Source: Neomesorhizobium albiziae
GTDB lineage: Bacteria; Pseudomonadota; Alphaproteobacteria; Rhizobiales; Rhizobiaceae
Length of the DNA: 64,000 nt
Direction of reading: 5' to 3'
NCBI RefSeq assembly: GCF_900114255.1
Contig: NZ_FOSL01000008.1
Coordinates: 182,692-246,691 of the forward strand
The notes below the pieces were generated by a model. That model was not told where the DNA came from. It ran no database searches and saw only the letters and a list, made by a program, of their open reading frames with translations. The stretch's first letter is position 1, and every line of letters starts with the position of its first letter. Shown piece after piece: positions 46,361-55,620 of the stretch. The translations under genes were made by a program, and so were the position numbers.

Positions 46361-46858
46361 ATGCCCGCCGACATCAGAACGGCCCGCGTGTCCGATATCG
46401 ACGCTCTGGTAGCGCTCGAAAACACGGTTTTCGAGGCCGACCGCATTTCCCGCAAATCGTTTCGCCACTTTGTCAGCGCCGATACGGCCGTGGTGCTGAT
46501 TGCCGAGGCGGCCGGCAAGCTAACCGGTTACGCGGTCGTGCTGTTCAGGAAGGGGAATGCCGGCGCACGCCTCTATTCCATCGCGGCGGCCCCGGACGCG
46601 GGCAACGGCTATGGGAGGAAACTGCTGGATGCTGCCGAGCGCGCTGCCCGTGACAGGGGGGCCCGCTCGCTGCGCCTTGAGGTGCGTCACGACAACGACC
46701 GCGCCCGCATCCTCTACGAGAAGAACGGCTATCGGCGGATAGGCGAAGTAGCAGGCTATTACGCCGATGGCGCCACTGCGTTCAAATATGAAAAACCGAT
46801 GAACATCGGCGCAGCCAAGGCTGGCGCGCCGGCCGTGATGGAACTGCGGCGTGCATAG
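46361..46858 (+). CDS. GNAT acetyltransferase, RimI-like
   Basis: 165 residues. TARVSDIDALVALENTVFEA opens the fold, and the acetyl-CoA loop is AAPDAGNGYGRKLLDAAERA; the last strand has LEVRHDNDRARILYEKNGYR. Acetyl-CoA-dependent acyl transfer to an amino group. The gene next to it encodes an ATP-grasp ligase with an RLAN domain; GNAT/RimK-like neighbours are a known pairing in predicted peptide- or metabolite-ligating systems. ATG 46361 is preceded by GAGG 10-14 bases upstream. Confidence 0.83.
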   Translation: MPADIRTARVSDIDALVALENTVFEADRISRKSFRHFVSADTAVVLIAEAAGKLTGYAVVLFRKGNAGARLYSIAAAPDAGNGYGRKLLDAAERAARDRGARSLRLEVRHDNDRARILYEKNGYRRIGEVAGYYADGATAFKYEKPMNIGAAKAGAPAVMELRRA

Positions 46859-46987
46859 AGCGTTCGGCGTCCGCTTGGATTTCGAAGTGGCGCTCGACGC
46901 CGGCGCGCGACTCGGTTCCTATTCCCGCTTCCGCGGCCCACGGGGCGGCCGGATTGCAAAGAGAATCTCTGGAAAGTATTCGACACG

Positions 46988-48442
46988 ATGACTTGGGTCA
47001 TTCTCACCGGACGGCAGAACGACATCGATCAGTTCGCCACACCGCACAAGATCATCACCAACCGCGATTATTTGGCCCATCCGGCTCTGTTTCGCGGGCA
47101 GCGGCCGAAGGTCATCAACCTGTCCAACAACTACGGCTATCAGTCGCGCGGCTATTATGCCTCGCTGCTCGCCAGTTCGCGCGGCCACAAGGTCATCCCG
47201 ACCGTCGAGACGATGATCGACCTTTCCGAGCGCAAGCTTTACGAGCATGCGCTGCCGGAGCTCGAACTGGCGCTCAACAAATGCCGCAAGGACCTCGGCG
47301 GAGCCTTTCCGCACAAGGTCGCGATCTTTTTTGGCATAGGTCCCTCCAAGGCCTGGGATCGTTTCGCGAAACTTCTGTTCGACTGGTTTCGCGCGCCGGC
47401 GCTGGAGGTTTCGATCACGGACAGCGCCGAATGGGCGTCTGTCCGCAAGATAGGCTTCCTGCCGCTTGCCCGCATGACCGACGAGGAAGAAGCGCGCTTC
47501 CTGGAGTGCCTGGAAACCTATACCGGCCGCGAATGGCGCGACACCAAGGCCAGAACGCCGTCGCGCTACACCTTCGCCACGCTGATCGATCCGCACGAAG
47601 AACTGCCGCCATCCGAGGTCCAGTCGCTGCGGTACTGGGCCAAGATCGCCGAAAAGATGGGGGTCGAAGTCGAGCCGATCACCAAACGCGACCTTGCAAA
47701 GCTAGCCAACTACGACGCGTTGTTCATCCGCGAGACGACATCGATCTCGAACCACACCTATCGCTTTGCCAGGCGCGCCCAGCAGGAGGGCATGCCGGTG
47801 ATCGACGACCCGTTGTCGATGATCCGCTGCACCAACAAGGTCTATCTGAACGAACTGATGACCTACAATAAGGTGCCGGTGCCGCCCACTGTAATGATCG
47901 CCGGCCCCGTCGACCTGGAGATCGCGGCGCAGACTCTCGGCTTTCCGCTGGTGCTGAAAATTCCCGACAGCGCCTTTTCGCGCGGCGTCAAGAAGGCCTC
48001 GAATTTCGAGGAGCTGAAGGCGCTGGCGACGCAGTGGCTGGAGGATTCCGACCTGCTGATCGCCCAGAAATTCATCCCGACCGAATATGATTGGCGCATC
48101 GGCGTGCTGGGCGGACAGCCGCTGTTTGCTGTCCACTACCTGATGGCCAAGAAGCACTGGCAGATCGTCAACCACAAGGCGAACGGCAAGCCGGACCAGG
48201 GCGGCATCAAGACCTTCACGCTGAAGGAAGCGCCCGCCCATGTCGTGGAAACAGCGGTGCGGGCGGCGCGCTGTATCGGCGACGGTCTCTACGGCGTCGA
48301 TCTCAAGGAAACGTCAGACGGCGTTTATGTCATCGAGGTCAACGACAATCCCAACCTCGACCATGGCTGGGAGGATTCCGGCGAGAAGGACGAGGTCTGG
48401 GTTCGGCTGACCCAATGGTTTTTGGAGAAATTGGACCGGTAA
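46988..48442 (+). CDS. RimK-like ATP-grasp ligase with N-terminal RLAN domain
   Basis: 484 residues. The N-terminal half (about 15-190) is an RLAN-type domain: PKVINLSNNYGYQSRGYYAS and FFGIGPSKAWDRFAKLLFDW. The C-terminal half is a RimK/GSHB-like ATP-grasp: LGFPLVLKIPDSAFSRGVKK binds ATP, then WRIGVLGGQPLFAVHYLMAK, and YVIEVNDNPNLDHGWEDSGE carries the Mg ligands. It should form an amide bond between a carboxylate and an amine with ATP hydrolysis. The substrate is unknown. It follows a GNAT gene by 129 bases and is convergent with the HD/ygfZ pair. Confidence 0.88.
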   Translation: MTWVILTGRQNDIDQFATPHKIITNRDYLAHPALFRGQRPKVINLSNNYGYQSRGYYASLLASSRGHKVIPTVETMIDLSERKLYEHALPELELALNKCRKDLGGAFPHKVAIFFGIGPSKAWDRFAKLLFDWFRAPALEVSITDSAEWASVRKIGFLPLARMTDEEEARFLECLETYTGREWRDTKARTPSRYTFATLIDPHEELPPSEVQSLRYWAKIAEKMGVEVEPITKRDLAKLANYDALFIRETTSISNHTYRFARRAQQEGMPVIDDPLSMIRCTNKVYLNELMTYNKVPVPPTVMIAGPVDLEIAAQTLGFPLVLKIPDSAFSRGVKKASNFEELKALATQWLEDSDLLIAQKFIPTEYDWRIGVLGGQPLFAVHYLMAKKHWQIVNHKANGKPDQGGIKTFTLKEAPAHVVETAVRAARCIGDGLYGVDLKETSDGVYVIEVNDNPNLDHGWEDSGEKDEVWVRLTQWFLEKLDR

Positions 48443-48496
48443 AAGGCTACCCGACCGGTTCGGCGCCGAAAGCCGTGATGCTCCGCAGCCTGCAGT

Positions 48497-49108
48497 TCAG
48501 GCGCTGCGCTGCTTTTCGATGGCATGAAAACGCGCCAGGAAGCGCTGCTGGATCTTTTTTGCCGGCTGGGAGGCAAGATCGAAAAGATCGGCCGAAACGC
48601 CGCGCGGACGACCGAAAAACTGCGTCGCCTCGGCGACAGAGAAGCCGGCGATGACCGTTGCCTCGAAATAAGCGGCGATCTGGTCCGCTTTCTTGATCTC
48701 CTTGCGCAGGCCGGCAGCGGGTTCCGCAGGCAGTGCGAAACGCATATGGATCGCACGCTGCAAGCGCAGTTCGCAGTCCTTGTAGCCGCCGCCGACGACC
48801 GCCTTGAACGGCGAGATCATGTCGCCGATGACATACTCCGGCGCGTCGTGAAGAAGTGCAGCAAGTTGGGCCGAGGGTGTCGCACTCTTGCAGCCCGCGC
48901 TGAAAATCTCCTCGACCAGCAGCGAATGCTGGGCGACGGAAAATGCATGGTCGCCGCTGGTCTGGCCGTTCCAGCGGGCGACGCGGGCAAGCCCGTGCGC
49001 GATGTCGCTGATCTCGATGTCGAGCGGTGAGGGGTCGAGCAGGTCGAGCCGGCGGCCCGACAGCATGCGTTGCCAGGCACGCGGCGGCGCTCCGGCCTTG
49101 TCCGCCAT
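48497..49108 (-). CDS. HD-domain hydrolase, YfbR-like
   Basis: 203 residues. HD motif set: SGDHAFSVAQHSLLVEEI (His), AALLHDAPEYVIGDMISPFK (His-Asp), and KKADQIAAYFEA (Asp). Such proteins are metal-dependent phosphohydrolases, some acting on deoxyribonucleotide monophosphates. The start overlaps the ygfZ stop by one base (TGATG), so the two are translated together. Confidence 0.84.
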   Translation of the reverse strand: MADKAGAPPRAWQRMLSGRRLDLLDPSPLDIEISDIAHGLARVARWNGQTSGDHAFSVAQHSLLVEEIFSAGCKSATPSAQLAALLHDAPEYVIGDMISPFKAVVGGGYKDCELRLQRAIHMRFALPAEPAAGLRKEIKKADQIAAYFEATVIAGFSVAEATQFFGRPRGVSADLFDLASQPAKKIQQRFLARFHAIEKQRSA

Positions 49109-49974
49109 CAGGCGTCCTCCGCACTGGCTGCGTCCTGCGGAAAGGTGAACCGCGCCCAGCCGGGGATGGATAAGCTCACCGTGAGATCGCCTGCCAACAG
49201 CGGCGTTCCGGCGTCGATGGCGTCCTTGACGCGGTCGATGCGGGCGATCGCCAGGCCGGCCATGCCGGCAACGCTGCCCAGCGCGCCGACCGGGCGGCCG
49301 TTGGCGGTGATCTCTGTGCCGGCTGGCGGCAAGGGCGTTTCCGCCGTGGCGACCAGCACCCGCCGCCGCGCCGTGCCGCGATGCTGCATGCGCGACACCA
49401 CCTCCTGGCCGATGTAACAGCCTTTTTTGAAACCGATGCCGTCCATCTGGTCGAGCAGCACGTCGTGCGGAAAGGCGTCACCGAGCGTGTAATCGGCGCC
49501 GCTTTCCGCGATGCCGTGCGCGATGCGCAGCGCCGCCCAATCGTGTTCGTTTCCGGAAGCGGCGGCCGCGCTGCCGTAAGAACGATGCACCGGAGTGGTT
49601 TCCGGGAAACGGAGATCGCGAACGCCGGTTGAATCAGTTTGCGAAGCCGTTGAATCGGAATCCCATGAAACGCCGACAAGCGCCTGGTCCTGCTTGGTTA
49701 TTTCGACCTTGGCACGCAATTTGTAAAGCATCAGCCGGCGGATGAAATCGTCGGCAATGTCGTCGCGGCAGTCGAGCAGGAAGCCGTCCGTCCCGGAACG
49801 GGAGATCAGAAAGTCGAACATGATCTTGCCTTGCGGCGCAAGCAGCGCGCCGGGCCGTGCAGTCCCATCGGCAAGCGTGTCGAGATCGGTGGTGAGAATG
49901 TTCTGCAGGAAATGCTCGGCGTCGGGTCCGGAGACCGAGATGAGCGTGCGGTTGGCAAGGTGAACGACGGTCAT
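49108..49974 (-). CDS. ygfZ: folate-binding protein YgfZ, Fe-S cluster maintenance
   Basis: 288 residues, GcvT-like fold. The signature GFKKGCYIGQEVVSRMQHRG (K-G-C-Y-x-G-Q-E) is diagnostic of YgfZ/IBA57, which uses folate to repair or mature Fe-S proteins. N-terminus MTVVHLANRTLISVSGPDAE and FLQNILTTDLDTLADGTARP match the family. ATG 49974 is the family start; the upstream in-frame codons (up to 50031) look non-coding. Divergent from the dihydroorotase gene. Confidence 0.9.
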   Translation of the reverse strand: MTVVHLANRTLISVSGPDAEHFLQNILTTDLDTLADGTARPGALLAPQGKIMFDFLISRSGTDGFLLDCRDDIADDFIRRLMLYKLRAKVEITKQDQALVGVSWDSDSTASQTDSTGVRDLRFPETTPVHRSYGSAAAASGNEHDWAALRIAHGIAESGADYTLGDAFPHDVLLDQMDGIGFKKGCYIGQEVVSRMQHRGTARRRVLVATAETPLPPAGTEITANGRPVGALGSVAGMAGLAIARIDRVKDAIDAGTPLLAGDLTVSLSIPGWARFTFPQDAASAEDA

Positions 49975-50052
49975 GGGCCTTGGATGGCTTGCATTTCGGG
50001 AGGCCTTTACGTAAGCCGCTGGCATTCCCACGGCAAGAGCAGCGGTACCAGC

Positions 50053-51384
50053 ATGGCGTCAACCTACGATCTCATCCTGACCGGCGGAACGGTGGTCAAC
50101 CACGACGGCCAGGGCAAGCGCGATATCGGCATCGTCGGCGGGCGCATCGCTGCGATCGGCGACCTCGGCGCAGCCTCGGCTGGCGGGACGATCGACTGCC
50201 GGGGCCTGCACATCCTGCCGGGTGTCGTCGACAGCCAGGTGCATTTCCGCGAACCGGGGCTCGAACACAAGGAAGACCTTGAGACCGGATCGCGGGCCGC
50301 CGTACTTGGTGGCGTGACGGCCGTCTTCGAAATGCCCAACACCAAGCCCCTGACCACCAGTGAAGCGGCACTTGCCGACAAGATACGCCGCGCCACCAAC
50401 CGGATGCACTGCGATTTTGCCTTCTGGGTCGGCGGCACCCGCGACAATGCCGCCGACGTCGGCGAACTGGAGCGGCTGCCGGGCGCTGCCGGAATAAAGG
50501 TCTTCATGGGTTCGTCGACCGGCGACCTTCTGGTCGAGGACGATGAGGGCGTCGCTTCGATTTTGAGGAATACGCGACGGCGCGCCGCCTTCCATTCCGA
50601 GGACGAATTCCGGCTGCGCGAACGTCTCGGCGAGCAGGTGGCAGGCGATCCGGCTTCGCATCCAATCTGGCGCGACGAGATCGCCGCGCTGCGCTGTACC
50701 GAAAGGCTGGTGCGGATCGCCCGCGCCGCGCGGGCCAGAATCCATGTGCTGCATATCTCCACAGCGGAAGAAATCGCTTTCCTGGAGCAGCACAAGGACG
50801 TCGCGACCTGCGAGGCGACGCCGCATCATTTGACGCTGACCGCCGACGATTATGCGCGGCTGGGCACGCTGATCCAGATGAACCCGCCGGTGCGTGCGGC
50901 TCGTCATCGCGACGGCATCTGGCGCGGCATTTCGCAAGGCGTCGTCGACGTGCTCGGCTCCGATCATGCCCCGCATACGCTTGAGGAAAAGGCAAAGCCC
51001 TATCCGGCCTCGCCGTCTGGCATGACCGGCGTACAGACGCTGGTGCCGATCATGCTCGACCACGTCAACGCCGGCCGACTGACGCTCGAACGCTTTGTCG
51101 ACCTGTCCAGCCATGGCCCCAACCGCATCTTCGGCATGGCCCGCAAGGGCCGGATCGCCGCCGGTTACGACGCCGATTTCACCGTCGTGGACATGAAGCG
51201 TCGCGAGACGATCACCAACGAACAGGCCGGCTCGAAAGCCGGCTGGACACCATACCATGGCAAGGAAGTCACCGGCTGGCCGGTCGGCACCATCGTGCGC
51301 GGCAACCGCGTGATGTGGGACGGCGAGATCGTCATGCCGGGGCAGGGGCAGCCGGTGGAGTTTTCGGAAGCGGGGCGGGGTTAG
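50053..51384 (+). CDS. pyrC: dihydroorotase
   Basis: 443 residues, amidohydrolase. Catalyses carbamoylaspartate ring closure in pyrimidine synthesis. Metal site HxH-like is VVDSQVHFREPGLEHKEDLE, the bridging Lys lies in AGIKVFMGSST, His ligands are in AAFHSEDEFR and IHVLHISTAEE, and the last Asp in VVDVLGSDHAPHTLEEKAKP. Rhizobia have two DHOase-like genes, so this may be the second paralogue; activity is likely because all ligands are present. Start ATG 50053 gives the family N-terminus MASTYDLILTGGTVV. Confidence 0.88.
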   Translation: MASTYDLILTGGTVVNHDGQGKRDIGIVGGRIAAIGDLGAASAGGTIDCRGLHILPGVVDSQVHFREPGLEHKEDLETGSRAAVLGGVTAVFEMPNTKPLTTSEAALADKIRRATNRMHCDFAFWVGGTRDNAADVGELERLPGAAGIKVFMGSSTGDLLVEDDEGVASILRNTRRRAAFHSEDEFRLRERLGEQVAGDPASHPIWRDEIAALRCTERLVRIARAARARIHVLHISTAEEIAFLEQHKDVATCEATPHHLTLTADDYARLGTLIQMNPPVRAARHRDGIWRGISQGVVDVLGSDHAPHTLEEKAKPYPASPSGMTGVQTLVPIMLDHVNAGRLTLERFVDLSSHGPNRIFGMARKGRIAAGYDADFTVVDMKRRETITNEQAGSKAGWTPYHGKEVTGWPVGTIVRGNRVMWDGEIVMPGQGQPVEFSEAGRG

Positions 51385-51425
51385 TCTCTCTTCTCCGCGT
51401 TCACGGGAGAAGGAACGGATGGCGG

Positions 51426-52253
51426 TCAGTCGCCCGCGACGAAGAATGACCAGCGGCCGTCCGGCGTGATGCCGACGCGGTAGAAGATGTAGGCGCCATA
51501 GGTTTTCATGTCTTCGTAATCGCCGGCGGTAACGATCTTGAACAGTTCGACGCGCTGGCGCGCATCGAGCTTGTCCAGCGGGATGGCGAAGAAATACGGC
51601 CACACATAAAGTTCGTTGGGCGTGCCGGCGTCGAGATGCACATAGCCGGCATTGAGCACTTCTTCGAGGATGGCGAGGATTTCCTGGCCTTCCTTGTCGC
51701 CTGACAGTTCGCGCAGGAATTCGACCGGATCGCCTTCGAGGCCGCCCAGCGAAAGCTGGGTGATGCTCTCGCCGCTGCCGATCAGCGGCCGCAGTGCCTC
51801 GATGTCGCCCTTCTGGGCGGCGTCCACGATCAGTTGGCGCATGCGCCTGACCGGTTCAGGCAGTTTCTGAAGGTCGTAGACGACTTCCGGCAGCGGCGCG
51901 CCTGGATCGACGGTGTGCCTGGCCGAGTTGTCTCCCGGCGTGCCTTCAGGGTTGGCGTTATCCGGCGTGGCTTCACCGGGCTCGGTCTGGTCGTCCGGCG
52001 TCGGCTCGTCGGCGCGCGGTGTATTCTGGATCGGATCGGGCAGCGGCACGCCGTCGACCGGCGGCAGCGGCTCCTGCTCGACCGCTTCCTCGCCTTTCGG
52101 CGCCGGCGCCTGCTCGCGTTTTATCTCACTGAGCGACCATGCGGGTGTGGCGAAAGCCGGCAGGCCAAAGGCTATCGCGGCAAAAGCAAGCAGCAGCCAG
52201 CGGGAGGCGCGCCTTTCGTGGCCGGAACCGGCCGCGTTCATTCCAGAATTCAT
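51426..52253 (-). CDS. exported proline-rich protein, unknown
   Basis: 275 residues. N-terminal signal/anchor WLLLAFAAIAFGLPAFATPA, then a low-complexity linker of Pro, Asp, Glu, Gly and Asn (about 55-130), and a C-terminal folded domain beginning LPEVVYDLQKLPEPVRRMRQ and ending DMKTYGAYIFYRVGITPDGR. No family recognised; it appears to be a conserved exported protein of Rhizobiales. Monocistronic. Confidence 0.65.
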   Translation of the reverse strand: MNSGMNAAGSGHERRASRWLLLAFAAIAFGLPAFATPAWSLSEIKREQAPAPKGEEAVEQEPLPPVDGVPLPDPIQNTPRADEPTPDDQTEPGEATPDNANPEGTPGDNSARHTVDPGAPLPEVVYDLQKLPEPVRRMRQLIVDAAQKGDIEALRPLIGSGESITQLSLGGLEGDPVEFLRELSGDKEGQEILAILEEVLNAGYVHLDAGTPNELYVWPYFFAIPLDKLDARQRVELFKIVTAGDYEDMKTYGAYIFYRVGITPDGRWSFFVAGD

Positions 52254-52385
52254 TATCGCAATCGCACTTTTTCGGCACCGGGCCGCCGCTGGCCCGGTTC
52301 ATCCCCGCGATCATATACACAGAAATGCCGGGCTTGGGGATGCGGCAGAGCAACACCCGCGGGAATGATGACCGGTGTCAGCCGC

Positions 52386-52643
52386 TCAATGGCAGCGGCG
52401 GTCTTCCTCGAACTCGCCGGCGATGACCTTGTCGCGCATGCGGTCGAGCAAGGCCAGCGCTGCGTTTTCGCCGTTGGTGCGCAGCAGTTCGGCAAAAGCG
52501 GTGGCAAGGGCCGCCTCCGCGATGATGTCGGGCTCGATGCCGGCGGAAAGGCCTTCCGCCCAGGCTTCGTTGTGGCTCTCGACAGCGGTCAGCCGCTTTT
52601 CTTCCCTGACCAGGGCGTCGATATCGCTAGCGGTATGTTCCAT
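52386..52643 (-). CDS. small hypothetical protein
   Basis: 85 residues, helical: MEHTASDIDALVREEKRLTA through AFAELLRTNGENAALALLDR and MRDKVIAGEFEEDRRC. No signal peptide or membrane helix. GGAAG seven bases before ATG 52643 supports the start. Function unknown. It lies between two exported-protein genes on the same strand. Confidence 0.6.
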   Translation of the reverse strand: MEHTASDIDALVREEKRLTAVESHNEAWAEGLSAGIEPDIIAEAALATAFAELLRTNGENAALALLDRMRDKVIAGEFEEDRRCH

Positions 52644-52782
52644 ACTCAACTTCCACCCTTTCAAGCACATATCCGTTCAAATACGGATCAACTTGAGTCG
52701 TCCCTTTTAATGTCCCGTTAAGGGTTTTAGCACGACTACCCCAGCTTGTATTTTAGCCATTGCTGGAAAAGTTAACAGTCAT

Positions 52783-53157
52783 TTAATTGCCATATCGCCC
52801 GGCAATTTCGCGACTCAACGCCTCACCCTCCTTCATGTAGCGACTGATCGCTTCGGCTGCGGAAGGGGTGCATGCGACGTAGATTTCGTCGAACGAGCGG
52901 TAGCCGCGGTTGAAATTGGCAATGAATCGGGCGCGCCGCGCGGCATCCGGATGTTCCGCCGCGAGCAGCTTTTCCATCTGGCCGCGCCATTGGTCGCCGG
53001 TCTCGCCGCAAAGATTGCGTAGATAATGGAGCGACCCCAGAACCTCGGCCAATCGCATCAACCGGCTCTCGAAAGGCGCCTCGGCGGCTTGCGCAGTGCT
53101 GCTCATCGCTGTGGCGAAGGCGAGGGACGCGGCGAAAAGAACTGAGCGAGTGACCAT
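52783..53157 (-). CDS. TIGR02301-type exported protein
   Basis: 124 residues. Signal peptide MVTRSVLFAASLAFATAMSS with cleavage at AQA-AEA. The mature part has SLHYLRNLCGETGDQWRGQM and ARFIANFNRGYRSFDEIYVA ending in an acidic-basic helix; two cysteines (NLCGET, VACTPS) may pair. The family is a conserved Rhizobiales group of unknown function and sits near a NUDIX gene as here. Confidence 0.8.
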   Translation of the reverse strand: MVTRSVLFAASLAFATAMSSTAQAAEAPFESRLMRLAEVLGSLHYLRNLCGETGDQWRGQMEKLLAAEHPDAARRARFIANFNRGYRSFDEIYVACTPSAAEAISRYMKEGEALSREIAGRYGN

Positions 53158-53220
53158 AAGCCCTTGTGGCGAAAGATTTTGTCACCTGCAAGGCGTCGAA
53201 GCGGGAGGTTGTCGCCGCCG

Positions 53221-53646
53221 TTACGACCGGAGATCAGCGTCCGGCACGGTAAGTAGCTCCCTGGCGACTTCGAGCACGGAAGCAATGACCGGCAGGCTTT
53301 CCATGTCGGCCAGCGTGAACCAGCCGGCCTCGTCTGCGTCGTCGCCGGCTTCGGCTTCACCGTCACGGTAAAGACCCTTGAAGACCTGCAACCGGAAATC
53401 GACGGGTTTGCCGTCCGGCTCTCGTGCGATCAGGTATTCGCGATGCGGTGAAAGCTCGCCCGCCGTCAGCCCGGTTTCTTCCAGAAGCTCGCGCCGCGCC
53501 GCCTCTTCGATGGTTTCGCCGGCCTCCACGCGCCCGCCCGGAAACGCATAAAGGCCGAGCGACGGTGCGCGACCCCTTCGCACGAGCAGGATGCGGTCGC
53601 CGCGCACCAGGGCGACGGAAACGGCGGGAACGGCGAGGCTGCTCAT
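53221..53646 (-). CDS. NUDIX hydrolase
   Basis: 141 residues. NUDIX box starts at GGRVEAGETIEEAARRELLE and closes with ETG: the G-x5-E-x7-REUxEExGU consensus is complete, so the metal site should be active. Hydrolyses nucleoside-diphosphate-X compounds; the substrate is not evident. ATG 53646 is the family start, because in-frame sequence further upstream (to 54069) lies over the opposite gene. Confidence 0.88.
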   Translation of the reverse strand: MSSLAVPAVSVALVRGDRILLVRRGRAPSLGLYAFPGGRVEAGETIEEAARRELLEETGLTAGELSPHREYLIAREPDGKPVDFRLQVFKGLYRDGEAEAGDDADEAGWFTLADMESLPVIASVLEVARELLTVPDADLRS

Positions 53647-53772
53647 GGCTTCATTTGCAGTGCAAATTTTTGTGGACGGGCACAGTCTTGGCACGGATTC
53701 GGTTGAGCCGCCATGATCCAGCGCCCACATAGAGTTGCGGGCAAGCCGCACTGGAGAAATGCAGGCGCATTC

Positions 53773-54540
53773 ATGTGCGGACGATTTGCCCTTACAGCCG
53801 GGCCGGACCAGACGGCGGCGTTTCTGGGGCTCGACGAGGTCGAGGAGTTCCCGGCGCGCTACAACATCGCGCCGACCCAGCCGGTGCTGATGGCGATTGC
53901 CGCCCCGCCTCGCGCCCCGGGCTCCAATCTGCCGGAGCGTCGCACGCTTCTGGTGCGCTGGGGGCTGATTCCCGGCTGGGCCAAGAATCCCGGCGATCTG
54001 CCGCTTCTGTTCAACGCGCGCTCCGAAACGGCGGCTGAAAAGGCTTCGTTCAAGGCAGCGATGCGGCACCGCCGCGCGCTGATCCCGGCATCAGGTTTTT
54101 ACGAATGGAAACGCATCGGCAACAAGCAGTCCCAGCCTTATTGGGTGCGGCCGAAGGCCGGCGGCATCGTCGCCTTTGCCGCCCTGATGGAAACCTGGTC
54201 CGAACCCGGCGGTTCCGAGATCGATACCGGGGCCATCCTGACTACCAATGCCAACCCGGAATTCTCAGCAATTCACGACCGCATGCCCATCGTCATCCAA
54301 CAGCAGGATTTCGCGCGCTGGCTGGATTGTCGTTTTCAGGAGCCGCGCGACGTGGCCGATCTGCTGCGTCCGGCCGAACCCGGCTTCTTCGAGGCCATTC
54401 CTGTCTCCGACAAGGTCAACAAACCAGCGAATACTGGCCCCGAAATCCAGGAACGTGCCGAGCCGGTTGCCACAGCGCCCGTGGAAAGGCCGAAGAAGGC
54501 AGCCGTCGACCCGGACCCCGGCCAACTGACGCTTTTTTAG
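53773..54540 (+). CDS. SOS-response-associated peptidase, YedK/HMCES (SRAP)
   Basis: 255 residues. The processed start MCGRFALTAG places the catalytic Cys at residue 2, which crosslinks to abasic sites in single-stranded DNA. Other active residues: Asn in LLFNARSET, Glu in ALIPASGFYEWKRIG, His in AIHDRMPIVI. Protects abasic sites during replication. ATG 53773 gives Cys2; any longer start would abolish activity. A proline/lysine-rich C-terminal tail is present. Confidence 0.92.
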   Translation: MCGRFALTAGPDQTAAFLGLDEVEEFPARYNIAPTQPVLMAIAAPPRAPGSNLPERRTLLVRWGLIPGWAKNPGDLPLLFNARSETAAEKASFKAAMRHRRALIPASGFYEWKRIGNKQSQPYWVRPKAGGIVAFAALMETWSEPGGSEIDTGAILTTNANPEFSAIHDRMPIVIQQQDFARWLDCRFQEPRDVADLLRPAEPGFFEAIPVSDKVNKPANTGPEIQERAEPVATAPVERPKKAAVDPDPGQLTLF

Positions 54541-54617
54541 GCTGAGATTCCCGAATGGCCGATTTTGTCTGAAACTGGCCTATTGCGCCGGCTGCACCAA
54601 GAACGCCAGAAGGCGGC

Positions 54618-55238
54618 ATGTCGTCATCGCTCGCTTCCGCCGCCATTTCCGGATTTCTGCTCGGCGCCTCGCTGATCCTGGCGATCGGCGCCCAGAATGC
54701 GTTCATCCTGCGCCAGGGGCTGCTCAAGCAGCATGTCTTCATTCTCTGCCTGATCTGCGCGGCGTCGGACGCGTTGCTGATCGCGGCAGGAGTCGCCGGG
54801 TTGGGCACGCTGATTGCCAGGTCGCCGCAACTCATCCTGGCGGTCACCGTTGGAGGCGCGCTGTTCCTGTTTGCCTATGCTTTACTGGCGTTCCGGCGCG
54901 CCATGCACCCGGAAGCCCTGTACGCCGCAAAAAGGGGCGAGGGCAGCCTGAAGGCGGCGATCGCCGCATGTCTCGCCTTCACCTTCCTCAACCCGCACGT
55001 CTACCTCGACACGGTGGTGCTGCTCGGCTCGCTGTCGGCAAGCTTCGAGGGCTCGGCGCGCATTGCTTACGGCGCCGGCGCGGTAGTCGCGTCATTCGTC
55101 TGGTTCTTTGGCCTGGGCTACGGCGCCCGGCTGCTTCAGCCGATTTTTGCCAGACCCGCGGCCTGGCGCGTGCTCGACATCCTGATCGGTGTCGTCATGA
55201 CGGCGATCGGACTTGGCCTGATCGCCCGTCTCGCCTGA
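54618..55238 (+). CDS. LysE/ArgO amino acid exporter
   Basis: 206 residues, about six membrane helices. The N-terminus SSSLASAAISGFLLGASLIL leads to AIGAQNAFILRQGLLKQHVF, the LysE signature loop with Gln-Asn, and the C-terminal FLNPHVYLDTVVLLGSLS is also conserved. Exports basic amino acids such as arginine or lysine in relatives. ATG 54618 is preceded by AGAAGGCGGC. Follows the SRAP gene by 77 bases. Confidence 0.88.
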   Translation: MSSSLASAAISGFLLGASLILAIGAQNAFILRQGLLKQHVFILCLICAASDALLIAAGVAGLGTLIARSPQLILAVTVGGALFLFAYALLAFRRAMHPEALYAAKRGEGSLKAAIAACLAFTFLNPHVYLDTVVLLGSLSASFEGSARIAYGAGAVVASFVWFFGLGYGARLLQPIFARPAAWRVLDILIGVVMTAIGLGLIARLA

Positions 55239-55241
55239 CTT

Positions 55242-55400
55242 TCAGGCGGCCTTCACGGTCTTGGTGGTGTTGACGCTCCGCTTCTTGGCAGAGCAGATCA
55301 GCGCGGCCTGTACGGCGGCAAGGCCGATGGCGCGGTACTGTTTCGTGAGATCAGCGTGTTGAGCGCGGGCACGTTCGGCTTCGCTCTGTTTTCGTGGCAT
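55242..55400 (-). CDS. 52-residue conserved small protein
   Basis: MPRKQSEAERARAQHADLTK followed by QYRAIGLAAVQAALICSAKK, a basic helical peptide. GGGAAGAG precedes ATG 55400. I have met close relatives of this peptide in other Rhizobiales as unnamed hypothetical proteins; function unknown. Convergent with the LysE gene (3 bases apart). Confidence 0.7.
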   Translation of the reverse strand: MPRKQSEAERARAQHADLTKQYRAIGLAAVQAALICSAKKRSVNTTKTVKAA

Positions 55401-55584
55401 TGTTCTCTTCCCTTGGGTCATGTTGCGTTGAGGGGGCCGGAAGTGATGGCTGAATGGGTCGAAATCGTGACGCCAACCCAATAAAACCGCCGGTAACCCT
55501 GTTTTCTTGTATAGACATGTTTAATAAAAACTTACGGAGCGGGTTGGTTCCGAAAAAGCGACCATTTTCCATTGAGAATGCGGC

Positions 55585-55613
55585 TTGACGGCAACAGTCG
55601 GCAGGGCGATAAA
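55585..55613 (+). promoter_or_regulatory. predicted cysS leader promoter
   Basis: TTGACG (55585-55590), 17 bases, GATAAA (55608-55613). A transcript from it would start around 55619-55621, at or next to the AUG of the leader peptide, so the leader mRNA would be leaderless, as for trpL of Sinorhizobium. Confidence 0.6.
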
Positions 55614-55620
55614 GCCCGCG

